A stretch of 64,000 bases of DNA from Nodularia sphaerocarpa UHCC 0038 (GCF_022376295.1 NZ_CP060140.1:872356-936355); one strand, 5' to 3'; numbered from the stretch's first letter, positions 1-9,044 are shown. Numbers and translations are program-made. The notes: a model not told the origin generated them from the sequence alone.

Positions 1-570
1 TAAAGGACTGAGTAAGGCGGCGGCGCTAATGTCTGCTACACTGAGCCTATTACCTACCAAGTAATCATTTTTTTGCCAGCGATGAGATAACTCTGAAAAC
101 GCCGTTACAAGTCTATTTTTAGCTAATTCCACACTAGCCTTGTTAATGCCATATTGTTGACGCACTACGGAAATTACTGTTTGGCTAAGTAGTGAAGGGT
201 CAATGTGCTTGCCAACGCCTGCGCGAAACTGATAATATACAAATCTTGTGGCTGTACCGATGCTTTCATCCAACCAATCCTCCAGCATCAATGCTTCTGT
301 TTGCTGTTCATGGTTAGGTAAGAATAAAGACGGTTCTGTTTGGTAAGTTTCCAGAAACTTGAGAATTTCGGTAGAATCTGCGATCGCATCCGGTTGACCT
401 TCAATTTGCGGTAATAAGACAGGTAAAGTCTTCAAATCAGTCAGAGGCTTAACTCTGAGGATATGCAAGCCAGGAGTCAGATTTTCAGTTTGATAATTAA
501 TTTGCTTATAGCCTAGCCCTAAACGGGCTTTGCGACAATAATGAGATGTACTAAATTGCAGTAGCAACAT
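1..570 (-). CDS. Glutathione S-transferase family protein (3' end outside window)
   Basis: The reading frame opens at an ATG whose complement is at 568-570 and stays open to base 1, so about 190 residues are visible and the C-terminus is missing. The N-terminus (MLLLQFSTSHYCRKARLGL) has the beta-strand plus S/C-x-x-C-like helix start of a thioredoxin-fold GST. It is followed by the cis-Pro region (LKTLPVLLPQ) and an ADSTEIL segment matching the glutathione-binding E/S-S motif. An all-helical C-terminal domain follows, ending at a VADISAAALL motif typical of GSTs. Expected role: cytosolic glutathione conjugation or stress defence; substrate unknown. It has no clear operon partner. The family call is firm; the subclass is not. 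Confidence 0.85.
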   Translation of the reverse strand, partial: MLLLQFSTSHYCRKARLGLGYKQINYQTENLTPGLHILRVKPLTDLKTLPVLLPQIEGQPDAIADSTEILKFLETYQTEPSLFLPNHEQQTEALMLEDWLDESIGTATRFVYYQFRAGVGKHIDPSLLSQTVISVVRQQYGINKASVELAKNRLVTAFSELSHRWQKNDYLVGNRLSVADISAAALLSPL

Positions 571-655
571 AAAACTACTTTGTCCTACAAAAGGATAAAT
601 TTTATCCGCTTAACTGCTCAATCTTCAAACGCAGTATCCTTAATTAACAATCATA

Positions 656-757
656 GCAGGACTAGGATTTAGGCAAGAGGATCAAATAACCAACCACAGC
701 AGCCGCAGAGAACACCGTGTAATCAGAGTTTCAGAAAGCTTCTGCGTAAGTCCTAAA
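656..757. repeat. Degenerate copy of the GGACTTACGCA palindromic element
   Basis: The right end (728-757, ending TGCGTAAGTCCTA) closely matches the right end of the better preserved element at 8889-8979, including the preceding TTTCAGA-AG stretch. The left end (from AGGACTAGG at about 658) is a decayed version of AGGACTTACGCAA. The interior differs. It lies upstream of the GST gene. Confidence 0.5.
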
Positions 758-941
758 AAGGACACGTGGTTGCAGAAGATGAAACCATTTTTACCAGTGT
801 CCTTGATCTGCTGCCTTAATTAAAGGTGTGACTCCACTTAACCAGAAGATGGTCTATACTCGCCCAAAAGAAAATTAAGTGCTATTTTGTCATAAATTAC
901 ACCTAATTAGCTTTTTTAGGCGCGATTTTTCCGGTCAAAAT

Positions 942-1136
942 TTAGGGAGTACTACCGGGTGTAGGGGCAGGTGCTGGGGCAGGTGCTGGGGGTGGAGTAG
1001 CACCGTCAGTTGGCTCACCAGGAGCAGGAGCCGCAGGTGGAGCTTCACCACCAGGCTCAGTACCAGGCTCACAGGCTCCAAGAACGGTAGCCAGACCTAA
1101 CATGAGAACCAAACCCAAGATTTTTGTTTTCAACAT
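942..1136 (-). CDS. Small proline/alanine-rich lipoprotein
   Basis: This 64-residue protein starts MLKTKILGLVLMLGLATVL and runs into a lipobox (LGAC), so the mature protein should begin at a lipid-modified Cys near residue 22. The mature part is low complexity: acidic Gly/Glu first, then Ala-Pro repeats to the end. I chose the ATG at 1136 over an upstream ATG at 1154 because a good Shine-Dalgarno (AGAGGAG) lies just before it and the signal peptide then starts normally. It is probably anchored in the plasma or outer membrane. Function unknown; the Ala-Pro tail may be a flexible linker or wall-spanning spacer. Confidence 0.7.
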   Translation of the reverse strand: MLKTKILGLVLMLGLATVLGACEPGTEPGGEAPPAAPAPGEPTDGATPPPAPAPAPAPTPGSTP

Positions 1137-1237
1137 AAACTCCTCTTTCACCAAATAAGGGCAATAAAAAAAATAGCCTGTTGAATAAGATAACCTATTT
1201 GTTGCTAATTTTTTAAATGCCTTGTACTGAGATTTTC

Positions 1238-1266
1238 AAAAGCAACACTTGAGGTTGCTTTTTTTG
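1238..1266 (+). terminator. Rho-independent terminator without an obvious upstream gene
   Basis: A 9-bp stem (AAAAGCAAC / GTTGCTTTT) with a 7-base loop is followed by a T run on the plus strand. The nearest gene to the left is on the minus strand and the nearest to the right (1663) starts after it, so the terminator fits neither. It may end a small RNA. Confidence 0.5.
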
Positions 1267-1447
1267 AGTTTAGTTATTATGCAGTAGACTGATTAATCTC
1301 CCAGCTTGAGGAATACAGTAACCGGATAGCCGAATCTAGATAAATGTCATATTGTTGCTGCTTACTGATTAGAAGTATTACAATACCTAGCTAATGCCAT
1401 TATTGGCGCAGTTAGTGATCAGAACACTTAAAAGGGTGTAAGTAGGT

Positions 1448-1505
1448 GGGCGTAAATAAAGTTAACTGGTTAGGGTCATCATTTGTCCTTTGTCATTGGT
1501 CATTG
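1448..1505 (+). repeat. Inverted-repeat copy 1 flanking the ftsL-ftsI genes
   Basis: About 58 bases beginning GGCGTAAATAAAGTTAACT and ending in two TCATTTGTC/TCATTGGTCATTG blocks. The reverse complement recurs at 4561-4618, just after ftsI. An open frame over this copy (from 1446) looks like a by-product of the repeat. Confidence 0.75.
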
Positions 1506-1662
1506 CTAAGAATTTCCGGCGTGTTTAGTCGTAACATAGTTTGGTTTATTCTTGCTTACCTACTTAGTGTGTTTGGTGTACGGATGACGCAGAACACGAA
1601 TCTCACCTTAGCCAAAACAGGCAAACAATCTAAAACACAGTATTTTCAATCTAAAAACATTT

Positions 1663-2352
1663 ATGGCTGTTGTTCGTAAATCAGCTGTTTCCACAACAGG
1701 TAATTGGTTCCGGCGCAATTCTACCCCATCGGTGGAGAAGCAGCGCTCCATGCCTCTAGGATCAAACCTTGAGAGTACATCTGCAAGTGTAGATGTACCT
1801 TTGCCAGTATCCTCAAAAAGACAACGGCGTTCTGCAAAAAAGTTAGCGGTTTCTGCCACCAACAGATTGCCAGAGTTAGCTAAACAACCAGTTTCCCACC
1901 TCAAAAGTCAGTCAAATACAATAACGCCGAAAAATCAGAAGTCAGGCGAAGCTAGTCAACCTGTGATGTCTACTTCTGGAGCCGCACCTTTTTGGTTACT
2001 ACGTTTGTATACCTCACATCGTTATTCCTCAGTTGTGACATTTTTATTGGTGACAGCAACTCTATTTGTTTATGGTTGGACAGTATATTCTCAAGAACTG
2101 TGGAGTCAGGGATATAACAGGCTGCAAAACCTGCAACTTCATGAACGGCAGTTAACCACAACCAACGCCACCCTCAAAAACAAAATGGCTGAGGAAGCGG
2201 AACAGGAAGCAGCCGGGCTAGTGTCACCAACACCAGCAAGGACAATTTTTTTGCGCCCAGCATCTCCATCATATAGTTCTAATACCACACCCCTGAGTAC
2301 ACAACCAAATCTAGAAACGCAGCAAAACTCACCCTCGCCACTAGGATATTAG
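1663..2352 (+). CDS. FtsL-like bitopic cell-division protein
   Basis: A 229-residue protein with a long basic, Ser-rich cytoplasmic N-terminus (about 1-110) and one transmembrane segment near 120-142 (VVTFLLVTATLFVYGW). A short heptad-like stretch follows (LQNLQLHERQLTTTNATLKN), then a low-complexity Pro/Ser tail. Topology plus a position just upstream of ftsI is what is expected of FtsL, which helps recruit the septal transpeptidase. FtsL proteins diverge quickly, so sequence alone is not decisive. The cytoplasmic domain is longer than in E. coli FtsL. Its gap to ftsI is about 300 bases and carries repeats, so the two genes may have separate promoters. Confidence 0.65.
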   Translation: MAVVRKSAVSTTGNWFRRNSTPSVEKQRSMPLGSNLESTSASVDVPLPVSSKRQRRSAKKLAVSATNRLPELAKQPVSHLKSQSNTITPKNQKSGEASQPVMSTSGAAPFWLLRLYTSHRYSSVVTFLLVTATLFVYGWTVYSQELWSQGYNRLQNLQLHERQLTTTNATLKNKMAEEAEQEAAGLVSPTPARTIFLRPASPSYSSNTTPLSTQPNLETQQNSPSPLGY

Positions 2353-2445
2353 AGCAGTGAACAGTTATCAAACCAGGATTTCAACCTAATACCATTTCTC
2401 TAGATCGACCCATAGAAAGAACCGCACCGCCTGCGGCTCCTTCTT

Positions 2446-2546
2446 GAATCCCTACAGCCCTTCTCCTAAAGGAGACGCTACGCGCGGTAAGCGCAGCTAT
2501 GCCGTAGGCTTTACGGGCATCCTACGGGAGACGCTACGCGAAGGTA
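2446..2546. repeat. Cluster of cyanobacterial short palindromic repeats
   Basis: The segment contains two copies of GGAGACGCTACGCG separated by self-complementary stretches (CCTAAAGGAGACG; GTAAGCGCAGC; GCCGTAGGC). It lies in the ftsL-ftsI gap. The same GCGTAGCGT core recurs at 9678-9690 and 31505-31530. Confidence 0.7.
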
Positions 2547-2659
2547 AAGAAAGGTAGGTTTGGGTGAAAATAATTGCAGTCCTCACAAAGAATTGGTATA
2601 ACTCCGATTTTTGCCGATAACTGATCACTGATAACTTATTGTTAATACTGAGTAAGTAA

Positions 2660-4507
2660 ATGCAGAAGTCACCGAGTAAATTAAAATTTAGAAATTTTCA
2701 GAATCCAGGATTGAGAAGGCGAGGAAAGCCTTCTGTTTTAGGGTTGATGCAGAGGTTTAAGTTTACCTCTAATACTCCAGACCAGATACCAAATACTAGA
2801 TCCCGAATATTCATGATCTGGGGCATATTAATGACAGCAGGGTTAGGGTTAGCTATTAATTTGTATAAGTTGCAGATTGTCGAGGGATCAAAGTTAACGC
2901 AAAAAGCGCGCAACCAGCAAATGGTGAAATTACGACCTTTCGTTCCCCGTCGCCTAGTGGTGGATCGCAGTAATAATGTCTTAGCCGTTGATCGCCCTGT
3001 CTATACCTTGTATGCCCATCCCAAGCTGTTTAGTCAGTCTATTCCACAAATGGCAGAACGATTGGCTCCCATACTAGAGAAAACCCCTGCGGAGTTGGTG
3101 AAAACTTTTCAAAGCCGAAATAGTGGGATTACATTGGCTGCTGCTCTCCCGGAAGTAAGTGCTGGACGAGTCAGATCATTGCGTTTAAATGGCTTGGAAT
3201 TGATTCAAAAATATTCCCGATATTACCCGCAAAAGGATGTGGTGGCAGACGTAGTGGGCTACGTAAATATGGATCGTCAGGGTCAAGCTGGTGTGGAATA
3301 CAGTCAAGAGAAGTTATTAGAACGTTCGGTGCAGACAGTGCAGCTGAGTCGGTCGGGTAACGGGAGACTGCTGCCCAATCATGCACCGGAAGGATTTTTA
3401 AATTTTGACGACCTGCGACTGCAACTAACTATTGATAGCCGTTTGCAAAGGGTCGCCCGCACTGCTCTAAAAGAACAGATGAATAAGTTTCAGGCTAAAC
3501 GTGGGGCGGTAATTGTGATGGATGCCTCAAATGGTTCTTTACTCGCTTTGACTTCTTATCCTACCTATAACCCTAATGAATATTCCAAAGCTGATATTTC
3601 CCTGTTTAAAAACTGGACGGTGGCTGATCTTTATGAGCCGGGATCAACTTTTAAGCCGTTGAATGTGGCGATCGCTTTAGAAAATGGTGCTATTAGACCA
3701 GATGATGTGTTTAATGACCCCGGTTCTATTCAGATAGGTGACGACATCATCAGAAATGCCGAGCGCAATAGTCATGGAGACATCAGCATTGCCAAAATAC
3801 TGCAAACTTCTAGCAACATTGGCATGGTGCGAATTATTCAACGGATGCAACCAAAAGTCTATTACAATTGGCTGGAACGCTTGGGACTAGGGCAAACTGT
3901 GGCGACAGATTTGCCCTTTGAAGTTCGTGGACAGTTCAAAGGTCAAACAGAGTTTCTCCGTTCGCCCATTGAAGCGGCAACTACATCCTTTGGACAAGGC
4001 TTCTCTTTAACACCGTTACAGTTGGTGCAAATGCACGGCGCTTTAGCCAATGGTGGTAAATTAGTCACACCCCATGTAGTCAAAGGTTTAGTGGATACCA
4101 AAGGGCAGATGCATTATTCGCCCAATCTGACCACACCACGCCAAATTTTCTCAGCCGCCACAGCCCAAACGGTGGTGGAAATGATGGAAACTGTTGTATT
4201 AGAAGGTACTGGCAATGCGGCACAAATTCCGGGTTATCGCATTGGTGGTAAAACAGGCACATCTCAAAAAGCTAGTCCAAATGGGGGCTACATCCCTAAT
4301 GCGCGCATCACTAGCTTCGTGAGTATTTTGCCAGTAGAATCTCCCCGCTATGTAGTTTTTGCCGTAGCAGATGAGCCAAAAGGAGCAAATGCTTACGGTT
4401 CTACTGTCGCCGCTCCCATTGTCAAAGCCGTGATGGAAGCCTTGATTCCCATAGAAGGAATTCCACCAAGTCAGGAAATTAAGACAGACTCTCAAGCAAA
4501 ACAGTAA
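2660..4507 (+). CDS. ftsI: Septal peptidoglycan transpeptidase (PBP2/FtsI class B penicillin-binding protein)
   Basis: The 615-residue protein has a single N-terminal membrane anchor (about 48-70), a class B dimerization domain (about 85-250) and a C-terminal transpeptidase domain. The three active-site motifs are visible: SxxK in PGSTFKPL (about 330), SxN in SSN (about 386) and KTG in GGKTGTSQK (about 530). It cross-links septal peptidoglycan in the periplasm at division. Length is normal for FtsI. Its position after an ftsL-like gene supports a divisome role. The ATG at 2660 has only a weak ribosome-binding site. Confidence 0.95.
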   Translation: MQKSPSKLKFRNFQNPGLRRRGKPSVLGLMQRFKFTSNTPDQIPNTRSRIFMIWGILMTAGLGLAINLYKLQIVEGSKLTQKARNQQMVKLRPFVPRRLVVDRSNNVLAVDRPVYTLYAHPKLFSQSIPQMAERLAPILEKTPAELVKTFQSRNSGITLAAALPEVSAGRVRSLRLNGLELIQKYSRYYPQKDVVADVVGYVNMDRQGQAGVEYSQEKLLERSVQTVQLSRSGNGRLLPNHAPEGFLNFDDLRLQLTIDSRLQRVARTALKEQMNKFQAKRGAVIVMDASNGSLLALTSYPTYNPNEYSKADISLFKNWTVADLYEPGSTFKPLNVAIALENGAIRPDDVFNDPGSIQIGDDIIRNAERNSHGDISIAKILQTSSNIGMVRIIQRMQPKVYYNWLERLGLGQTVATDLPFEVRGQFKGQTEFLRSPIEAATTSFGQGFSLTPLQLVQMHGALANGGKLVTPHVVKGLVDTKGQMHYSPNLTTPRQIFSAATAQTVVEMMETVVLEGTGNAAQIPGYRIGGKTGTSQKASPNGGYIPNARITSFVSILPVESPRYVVFAVADEPKGANAYGSTVAAPIVKAVMEALIPIEGIPPSQEIKTDSQAKQ

Positions 4508-4560
4508 GCATGAATAAACCAAAGTATGTTACGACTCGTAAACAGGATTCAAACCCTGAC

Positions 4561-4618
4561 AAATGACCAATGACAAATGACCAATGACAACCCTAGCTAG
4601 TTAACTTTATTTACGCCG
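4561..4618 (-). repeat. Inverted-repeat copy 2 flanking the ftsL-ftsI genes
   Basis: Reverse complement of the repeat at 1448-1505: it ends AGTTAACTTTATTTACGCC and begins with two CAAATGACCAATGA blocks. The two copies enclose ftsL and ftsI. Confidence 0.75.
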
Positions 4619-4629
4619 ACTTATCGGAT

Positions 4630-5334
4630 ATGGACAAATCCCCTCCCAAGGAACTTCTCGAACGTATTTATCAGCAACTACTGCCTAGCTTACAAATTGA
4701 AAGTGTCAATCCCCATAATCCCATCAAGGTTAACTATCTTCCACAACCCTGGGAGCTGCTTGGCGCAGGAAATTATGCGGTAGTAGTCTATCACCCTGAC
4801 TACCCTGACTCTGTAGTAAAGATTTATGCCCCAGGACGGCCAGGCTATGAAGAGGAAGTAGAAGTCTACCGTCGTTTAGGTTCTCATCGCGCATTCTCTG
4901 AGTGTTTCTATGCCAAAGATGACTTTTTAGTGTTGAAACGGCTTTATGGAACCACCCTCTACGATTGTATGCACTTGGGTTTACCTATTCCCAAACAAGT
5001 AATCCGGGACATTGATGAAGCTCTTGACTATGCCGAAAGTCACGGACTCCACCCTCATGATGTCCACGGTCGTAATGTCATGATGCACCAAGAAAGAGGA
5101 TTAGTTGTAGATATCTCTGATTTTCTCCATGTAGAACCCTGCTCAAAGTGGAAGGATTTGAAAAAGGCTTATTACTGGTTCTATTTCCCTGTGTTGTACC
5201 CACTTCGACTGCGCGTACCACACTTTGTCTTAGATATAATCCGCAAATGTTATCGTCTGGGAAATTCTCTCAAAACTTCCTGTTCTCAACTATTCCTCAA
5301 ATTACTGAACTTTAGATTAAATGGTCGAAGTTAA
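4630..5334 (+). CDS. Protein-kinase-like protein (divergent Ser/Thr kinase fold)
   Basis: A 234-residue protein with a compact kinase-like layout. A glycine-rich loop (LLGAGNYAVVVYH, about 41-53) is followed by a VVKIY strand whose Lys fits the ATP-binding lysine. The catalytic loop is HPHDVHGRNVM (about 137-147), with Asp and Asn in the HxDxxxxN spacing, and VVDISDF provides the metal-binding Asp. The usual C-lobe is short; after about 165 the sequence turns basic and aromatic. It may act as a protein or small-molecule kinase in the cytosol. It stands alone between ftsI and a convergent gene. Substrate unknown. Confidence 0.7.
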   Translation: MDKSPPKELLERIYQQLLPSLQIESVNPHNPIKVNYLPQPWELLGAGNYAVVVYHPDYPDSVVKIYAPGRPGYEEEVEVYRRLGSHRAFSECFYAKDDFLVLKRLYGTTLYDCMHLGLPIPKQVIRDIDEALDYAESHGLHPHDVHGRNVMMHQERGLVVDISDFLHVEPCSKWKDLKKAYYWFYFPVLYPLRLRVPHFVLDIIRKCYRLGNSLKTSCSQLFLKLLNFRLNGRS

Positions 5335-5335
5335 A

Positions 5336-5376
5336 GGAAAAAAATAGGAAGTATGATTGAACTCAGACTTCCTTTT
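5336..5376. terminator. Bidirectional terminator between convergent genes
   Basis: A stem AGGAAGT (5346-5352) / ACTTCCT (5367-5373) has a short T tail on the plus strand and a longer A run on its other side (5338-5344), which reads as T on the minus strand. It sits between the kinase-like gene and the convergent ligase gene and can serve both. Confidence 0.7.
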
Positions 5377-5411
5377 AGTAGAACCTCACCTACCAATAAC
5401 ACTGAGAAATA

Positions 5412-6515
5412 CTATCCTGAGTATGTCTGTTTGAGTGCTTCTTCTATGGAACCTACTCGTTGGTAAGTCTCTATTAGTTCATCTGATTTCGTTTTTCGTT
5501 TTGCCAGCATATCTTTTAATGGCGTTAATAAATACACATCTGAATCATCGCCCAGAGCGATTTCAGCTACTTGTAAAAGCTTGGCAGCATGAGCAAAAAT
5601 ATCGGCATTCTCAAAGCCTTTTTTTGCCGAAATTTGGTGTAAATCCGCGTCAGGTATAGTTGCCCTACCCAGTAAGGTTTGATCTAATATCAAACCTTTT
5701 AATAATGCTAATAAAGCCCCATAGATAGAAAAATCATCACAACTATCACAAGCTTTAAATTCAATGCGTCCGACTTCAGCCGGAATGCGGGCAATTTTTG
5801 TCAATGAAGGTATACTATTAATTAGCTGTTCTTGGTTCTCTACAAATACGAGGGCTGCGGATCTTTTTCCAGTTCGCACAAAAGTTCGGACTGATAAACC
5901 ATCCCATAATCCCCCATTATAAAAAGGTGAACTATAACTAAAAGGAACGATATAAGGACTGTAATAAGTTAACTTTTTACCAATATCTATCACATTTTCA
6001 ATTGGTAAATCTGCGACGGAAATATTTAAATCTGGTCCATAAGTCACCATGTAAATATTAGCAGTGGCTTCATCAGGATAAGTCTGTAACTGTTTGAGTT
6101 CATAATCATTTAAAGGAGGTTGAGGCTCAAATACAGTTTTATGGGGGTTAAAGCTAGTTAAAACTGGTGAATAACCGTAGCCAGTCGCTACTTCACGCAG
6201 TAAGTTAAAACTTTCTGATAATTCAGTTAAAGCGCCTTGAATATCAGAGTGGATAGTGGTTCTGATTTCGATACCTTTAGGTAGACAATCAATCACTTTG
6301 TCAGAATCAGCAAATCTTTCAAACCCTTCAATATACCATCTTTTTTGCCTAATACCAGCATCACCAACCCGCAATTGTGCATAATCGTTGGGGTATGTGG
6401 GCAGTTTTTCCACAATTTGATCAAAGTCAGCGAATTTAGTCTCGGAAAAATCAGCAAATTTTCCTGACTGGTTGAGGAAAGCGACTTCATGCTCAATGCC
6501 AAAATAAAATTTCAT
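5412..6515 (-). CDS. Glutamate-cysteine ligase family (GCS2-like) ATP-grasp-type enzyme
   Basis: The 367-residue protein begins MKFYFGIEHEVAFLN, where GIEHE matches the conserved G-x-E-x-E motif of the GCS2 glutamate-cysteine ligase family. Downstream are conserved-looking features such as GIEIRTTIHSD, a glycine-rich NGGLWDGLSVRTFVRTG segment, and a late GRIEFKACDSCDDF motif resembling the R-x-E-x-R metal and substrate region. The expected reaction is ATP-dependent amide bond formation between glutamate and an amine such as cysteine. I cannot tell whether this is the housekeeping GshA or a paralogue with another amine substrate. It is monocistronic with its own terminator. Confidence 0.7.
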   Translation of the reverse strand: MKFYFGIEHEVAFLNQSGKFADFSETKFADFDQIVEKLPTYPNDYAQLRVGDAGIRQKRWYIEGFERFADSDKVIDCLPKGIEIRTTIHSDIQGALTELSESFNLLREVATGYGYSPVLTSFNPHKTVFEPQPPLNDYELKQLQTYPDEATANIYMVTYGPDLNISVADLPIENVIDIGKKLTYYSPYIVPFSYSSPFYNGGLWDGLSVRTFVRTGKRSAALVFVENQEQLINSIPSLTKIARIPAEVGRIEFKACDSCDDFSIYGALLALLKGLILDQTLLGRATIPDADLHQISAKKGFENADIFAHAAKLLQVAEIALGDDSDVYLLTPLKDMLAKRKTKSDELIETYQRVGSIEEALKQTYSG

Positions 6516-6960
6516 GTATACTCAATGACAAGTAATTAGGGTTGTCTAGTTTAACTAGTGCTACTTGTGTCTCATGTAGGAATCTATATGAGATAGTTTC
6601 GCATTAATTAATCTAACAAATTTGTCGTCAATTGCACTAAAATTTTATGTTAATTTCGAGTTTGTCATTCTGGGTTGATGCTGCTTTAAATTAGCAGAGG
6701 TTAATTAATAGTGTTTTTTGAGAGTCTTTGCGATGAAGTCTAGATTTCTTGAGCAAGACATTTATGGCACAAATTAACTAACTATTGTTTAGTTTAAATA
6801 GAAAAATTATCAAGATATATTTTAGATTTATTTTATACAGATTGTGCAATAAACTGGGTTTGGGTAGCTAGGAGGCTAACCCATCCACAAGTCCCAAAAT
6901 TACTGTGTATCATGATCTAAAGTAGCTTAGTATTCACCAAGGAAAGTTTGAGGCGTAACG
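6516..6960. other. Intergenic region, no gene seen
   Basis: AT-rich 445-base gap between a minus-strand and a plus-strand gene, so it should hold both promoters. I see no convincing small ORF, RNA or repeat. Confidence 0.5.
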
Positions 6961-7629
6961 ATGACAACAGCCGTGAAATCTCCTTACAGCAGTGAACAAA
7001 TTACCGCTTGGTTACGTGGTCTGCTGACAATTGCCTGGGCTGATGGTAACTTTGATCCTGAAGAACAGGAATTAATTACCAATCTGACTCAGGATGAATT
7101 AGCTCTAGGGGTTGAGTTAGATTCACTAGAGAAGATTACACCAGAGGAATTAGCTGCAAAGTTGGGTAAAAGAACAGCAGCAGCCGAAAATTTTACTCGT
7201 ACAGCTGTGATGGTGGCGATCGCTAATGGTACATATTCCCCCAGCGAAGATCAAGTAATGCAGCAGTTGTACCAGGCTTTAGAACAGCCACAAGACATCC
7301 TAGAATCCTTACGCCACACCCTAGCACCAGCAGAACAGATTTCCACCCTAGCAGCACCCCCAGCACCGCCACCAGAAGCACTGTGTCCCCTGCGTGACTG
7401 GCTAGACGAGCTAGAAATCCAAGACCCCAGAGTGGCTCGTTTCTTGTGCAGAATGATTCCCTCCCAGTGTCCCTTTGAGCGGGATATTACCCTGTTTGGA
7501 CGCAAAATTGTTCACATCCCGCCATTGTGTAAAATCAACCCATTGTATGAGCAACTAGTTGGTTTACGTTTTCGCGCCCTCTCCTATTTAGCAGATGAAT
7601 GTGGTGAGGATATTTCACAATATATTTGA
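6961..7629 (+). CDS. TerB-like / Mo-dependent nitrogenase C-terminal domain protein
   Basis: A 222-residue protein in two parts. Residues 1-115 look like an all-helical TerB/DjlA-type domain (WLRGLLTIAWADGNFDPEEQEL). After a Pro/Ala linker, residues 144-222 match the Mo-dependent nitrogenase C-terminus family (DPRVARFLCRMIPSQCPFER, then a VHIPPLCKINPLYEQLVGLR motif). This domain is found in cyanobacteria as a stand-alone protein or attached to nitrogenase-related proteins; its biochemical role is not established. It has three Cys residues but no obvious cofactor motif. A GAGG ribosome-binding site precedes the ATG. The domain call is firm; the function is open. Confidence 0.8.
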   Translation: MTTAVKSPYSSEQITAWLRGLLTIAWADGNFDPEEQELITNLTQDELALGVELDSLEKITPEELAAKLGKRTAAAENFTRTAVMVAIANGTYSPSEDQVMQQLYQALEQPQDILESLRHTLAPAEQISTLAAPPAPPPEALCPLRDWLDELEIQDPRVARFLCRMIPSQCPFERDITLFGRKIVHIPPLCKINPLYEQLVGLRFRALSYLADECGEDISQYI

Positions 7630-7739
7630 GTGCTGAGTCAGTGCTTACTTCCTGAGTGCTGAGTTACAAGTAAAGAGTAAGGAATTACAGGTTTATTAAA
7701 ACTTATAATTTAGAACTCACAACTCAGGACTCAAAAAAT

Positions 7740-8768
7740 ATGCAATTTATTGACCAAGCACTAATCGAAGTTGAAGCTGGTAAAGGTGGAGATGGTATCG
7801 TGGCCTTCCGACGTGAGAAATACGTACCAGCCGGCGGTCCCTCTGGTGGAAATGGGGGACGTGGCGGTTCGATAATTTTTGTAGTTGATACCAACTTACA
7901 AACTTTGCTGGACTTCAGATACAAGCATCTTTTTAAAGCCGATAATGGTGGACGTGGTGGACCAAATAACTGCACCGGGGCTAATGGTAAGGATTTAATT
8001 GTGGAAATTCCCTGCGGTACGTCTGTTTATGATGGAAGTACAGGGGCTTTACTCTGCGATTTAGTTGAACCTGGACAACGTTTCCGGGTTGCTGAAGGCG
8101 GAAAAGGTGGATTAGGAAATCAGCATTTCTTGAGTAACCGTAACCGCGCCCCAGAATATGCTTTACCTGGACTTCCAGGAGAAATGTTGGTACTGCGTCT
8201 AGAGTTAAAACTTTTGGCGGAAGTAGGAATTATTGGCTTACCAAATGCTGGTAAATCTACACTAATTTCTTCTTTATCAGCCGCACGTCCCAAAATTGCT
8301 GACTATCCTTTCACAACTCTGATTCCTAATTTGGGTGTAGTCAGAAAACCCACTGGTGATGGTACTGTTTTTGCTGATATTCCCGGTTTGATTGAAGGTG
8401 CTTCTCACGGTGCGGGTTTGGGATACGATTTCTTGCGCCACATTGAACGCACAAAGGTTCTGTTACACCTCATTGATGCGACTAGCGAAGATGTGATTGG
8501 TGAATACAAGACAATTAAGCAAGAATTGCAAGCCTACGGTCGAGGTTTAGCCAAGCGTCCGCAAATTTTGGTGCTGAATAAAATTGATGCGGTTGATAGG
8601 GAAACAGTGGATTTGGAAGCTTTAGCTACCGAACTTAATCACCTTTCTCTGTCTCCTGTTTTCTTGATTTCAGCCGTTACCCGCACAGGGTTAGAACCAA
8701 TGTTACAGGAACTTTGGGGAATCCTTGACCAAATGAATGCGGCTGAAAAAGTGGAGGTTTTGCAATAA
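7740..8768 (+). CDS. obgE: Obg-family GTPase (CgtA)
   Basis: A 342-residue protein with the glycine-rich Obg fold at residues 1-158 (EAGKGGDGIVAFRREKYVP, GGPSGGNGGRGG) and a GTPase domain after it. G1 is GLPNAGKST, G3 is DIPGLIEGA and G4 is LNKID. It binds the 50S ribosomal subunit and couples ribosome maturation to nutrient status. The C-terminal OCT domain of longer Obg proteins is absent, giving a short form. It appears monocistronic. Confidence 0.96.
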   Translation: MQFIDQALIEVEAGKGGDGIVAFRREKYVPAGGPSGGNGGRGGSIIFVVDTNLQTLLDFRYKHLFKADNGGRGGPNNCTGANGKDLIVEIPCGTSVYDGSTGALLCDLVEPGQRFRVAEGGKGGLGNQHFLSNRNRAPEYALPGLPGEMLVLRLELKLLAEVGIIGLPNAGKSTLISSLSAARPKIADYPFTTLIPNLGVVRKPTGDGTVFADIPGLIEGASHGAGLGYDFLRHIERTKVLLHLIDATSEDVIGEYKTIKQELQAYGRGLAKRPQILVLNKIDAVDRETVDLEALATELNHLSLSPVFLISAVTRTGLEPMLQELWGILDQMNAAEKVEVLQ

Positions 8769-8888
8769 GTAAAGAAAATTAGTTGACTGGCTAAAACTGT
8801 AAAGACTGGATTTATGCTAATTCAGATATTTATTTTGAGGGTTCCAGGATCTCTGGAACTTCTCGCAGTTTAGCTCTGTGATAATAGC

Positions 8889-8979
8889 AGGACTTACGCA
8901 AAAATATGGAAAAACGAACCACGAAGGACACAAAGGACACGAAGTTAAGAAGGTTTCAGAGAGTTCTTGCGTAAGTCCT
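8889..8979. repeat. MITE-like element with perfect 13-bp terminal inverted repeats
   Basis: AGGACTTACGCAA at 8889-8901 is the exact reverse complement of TTGCGTAAGTCCT at 8967-8979. The 91-bp element has no coding capacity. A decayed relative sharing its right end lies at 656-757. The ends look like those of a small transposon mobilised in trans. Confidence 0.8.
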
Positions 8980-9044
8980 AAATAGAAATAAATAGGCGTA
9001 GCCAGCCAATCTAGTTTTTCTACCTGACTATTACAAGGAGAATA

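Noticed and set aside
1446..1679. 77-residue plus-strand ORF
   Set aside because: It covers the inverted repeat at 1448-1505 and has no ribosome-binding site or recognisable composition; it is likely repeat-derived.
2698..2913. Minus-strand ORF inside ftsI
   Set aside because: Antisense shadow of a certain gene.
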